Source: Actinomycetota bacterium (GTDB lineage Bacteria; Actinomycetota; Nitriliruptoria; Nitriliruptorales; Nitriliruptoraceae). Taken from it: DNA of 64,000 bases. Shown piece after piece: positions 62,992-64,000 of this stretch. The notes under the pieces were generated by a model. That model worked only from the letters and a program-made list of their open reading frames with translations, did no database searches and had not been told where the DNA came from. The stretch is taken from contig JAHWKY010000003.1 in the NCBI GenBank assembly GCA_019347575.1, positions 1 to 64,000 of the forward strand, written 5' to 3'. Every line of letters starts with the position of its first letter. Position 1 is the stretch's first letter. Made by a program: the position numbers and the translations under genes.

Positions 62992-64000
62992 GCGTCACGG
63001 ACCTCTCTCCCCGCGTGCTCATGCTGGTCATCAACCCGATGACGGCGGACACGCGCGTCGACAAGCAGGCCACCGCTCTGGGAGCGGCCGGCTACGACGT
63101 GACCGTCCTGGCGACGGCCGGGGAGGGACTGCCGAGCTCCGAGGATCGCGGCGACTACGCCGTCACCCGCCTGTCGTACCGCCGGGTGATCAAGGACCGT
63201 GTCGTCGACCGGCGCGTACGTGAGAAGTCACGGCACCGTGACGCCCGGTACCTCGTCCGCGCCGCCATCATCAACCGGCCGGTCACGGACCGCGGTCTGC
63301 TGTCGTTGGTCGTCGGTTGGCTGCACCTGCTCGCGATCGTCGGGCGTGAGATCGTCTCGCGGTTGCGATGGGCCGTCGCGGGAGCGGTCTTGAAGCTCGT
63401 GCGCAGCCGCATCCTGGTCGCCGAGTACGACGCCGGCATGCTCTCGCGGGTGCCCGCCATCATGCGACGGTGCGACGTCGTGCATGCCCACGACCTCGGG
63501 CCTTTGAGGGGTGCGATCCGCCTCGCTCGGCACTGGTCCGAACAGCATCCTGACCTTCCGAGGCCTCGTGTGATCTACGACGCGCACGAGTTCTACGTGG
63601 AGCAGACGACGAAGTGGAAGCGCCTCGAGAGCGGGCTGTGGCGTCTCCACGCTCAGCGGTGGATCCGGAAGGCCGATGCCGTGATCACGGTGTCGGACGG
63701 GATCGCCGATGCGATGCAACGCCGGTACCGACTCCGGACACGACCGATCGTGATCTACAACGCTCCTCACGACGATCCCTCCGAGGTGGCCCCATCGGAC
63801 CTGCGTCGTGACGTCGGGATCGGGTCCGACGAGGCGCTGGCGGTGTACGTCGGGGCGGTCAAGGAGGGGCGGGGGATCGACCGGCTGCTGCCCGCCCTCG
63901 GGCAGGGCCGGTGGCATCTCGCGCTCGTCGGGCCCGGAACCGATCCGCAACTGCACACCGTGATCGCGGAGGCCCGACGAGTCGGGCTCGACGACCGGCT
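62988..64000 (+). CDS. GT4-family glycosyltransferase, 3' end outside window
   Basis: GTG at 62988 overlaps the previous stop by 4 bp; the frame is open to the last base. N-terminus SPRVLMLVINPMTADTRVDK, then CDVVHAHDLGPLRGAIR, RVIYDAHEFYVEQTTKWKR, ADAVITVSDGIADAMQRRYR and LAVYVGAVKEGRGIDRLLPA. This is the same architecture as the gene at 60481, with a region of about 50 residues inserted after the first strand. About 337 codons are visible; the C-terminal donor-binding part is cut by the window end. Confidence 0.88.
   Translation, partial: MSVTDLSPRVLMLVINPMTADTRVDKQATALGAAGYDVTVLATAGEGLPSSEDRGDYAVTRLSYRRVIKDRVVDRRVREKSRHRDARYLVRAAIINRPVTDRGLLSLVVGWLHLLAIVGREIVSRLRWAVAGAVLKLVRSRILVAEYDAGMLSRVPAIMRRCDVVHAHDLGPLRGAIRLARHWSEQHPDLPRPRVIYDAHEFYVEQTTKWKRLESGLWRLHAQRWIRKADAVITVSDGIADAMQRRYRLRTRPIVIYNAPHDDPSEVAPSDLRRDVGIGSDEALAVYVGAVKEGRGIDRLLPALGQGRWHLALVGPGTDPQLHTVIAEARRVGLDDR

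Overview
The window is a high-GC actinobacterial chromosome segment. GC-rich codon use, many GTG and TTG starts, a BldD regulator, an NNR-Alr-TsaE-TsaB-RimI-TsaD-GroES-GroEL gene order and a secreted protein with cell-wall-binding-2 repeats all fit a deep-branching actinobacterium. Nitriliruptoria-type lineages are my best guess; the placement is inferred from gene style, not from a search.

Layout. (1) 1-19.6 kb: the end of tuf, then an uninterrupted S10-spc-alpha ribosomal super-operon (rpsJ to rplQ, with secY, adk, map, infA, rpmJ and rpoA), followed by truA, rplM and rpsI. Almost every gap in this block longer than about 50 bp is filled by one of two hairpin repeat families. (2) 19.7-37.5 kb: cell-wall precursor and housekeeping genes: glmM, a secreted wall-binding protein, a small divergent regulator locus (CGNR protein, GNAT), glmS, nnr, alr, an alpha/beta hydrolase, a P1-type peptidase, a family-4-like uracil-DNA glycosylase, the t6A genes tsaE/tsaB/tsaD with rimI, a GNAT, a BldD-like regulator, and groES-groEL behind two CIRCE operators. 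(3) 37.6-46.8 kb: poorly characterised membrane, lipoprotein and signalling genes, including a 3-hydroxyacyl-CoA dehydrogenase gene preceded by a 65-bp tandem repeat and an HD-GYP-type protein paired with a HEAT-repeat protein. (4) 46.9-64 kb: a surface-polysaccharide locus with UDP-glucose dehydrogenase (interrupted by an intein), UDP-glucuronate decarboxylase, GDP-fucose synthesis (gmd, fcl), a C5-epimerase-like protein, a nucleotide-sugar dehydrogenase, an aminotransferase, an acetyltransferase/ketoisomerase fusion, a GT2, a large membrane protein and three GT4-type glycosyltransferases, the last cut by the window end.

Most striking observation. About 25 copies of a short two-stem element sit between (and in three cases overlap or lie inside) genes, nearly all in the ribosomal block. 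The outer and inner stems change in sequence between copies but keep pairing (outer arms GTGCT/AGCAC, GTCCT/AGGAC, CGCTCT/AGAGCG, GGGGTCT/AGACCCC), while the unpaired strands CAAGYA and GGT are nearly constant. This is compensatory change visible by eye and indicates selection or transposition acting on a folded nucleic acid. A second family, with arms GGAAACC/GGTTTCC, occupies the two gaps before rplN and rpsH. No rRNA, tRNA, CRISPR array, insertion sequence or transposase gene was seen.
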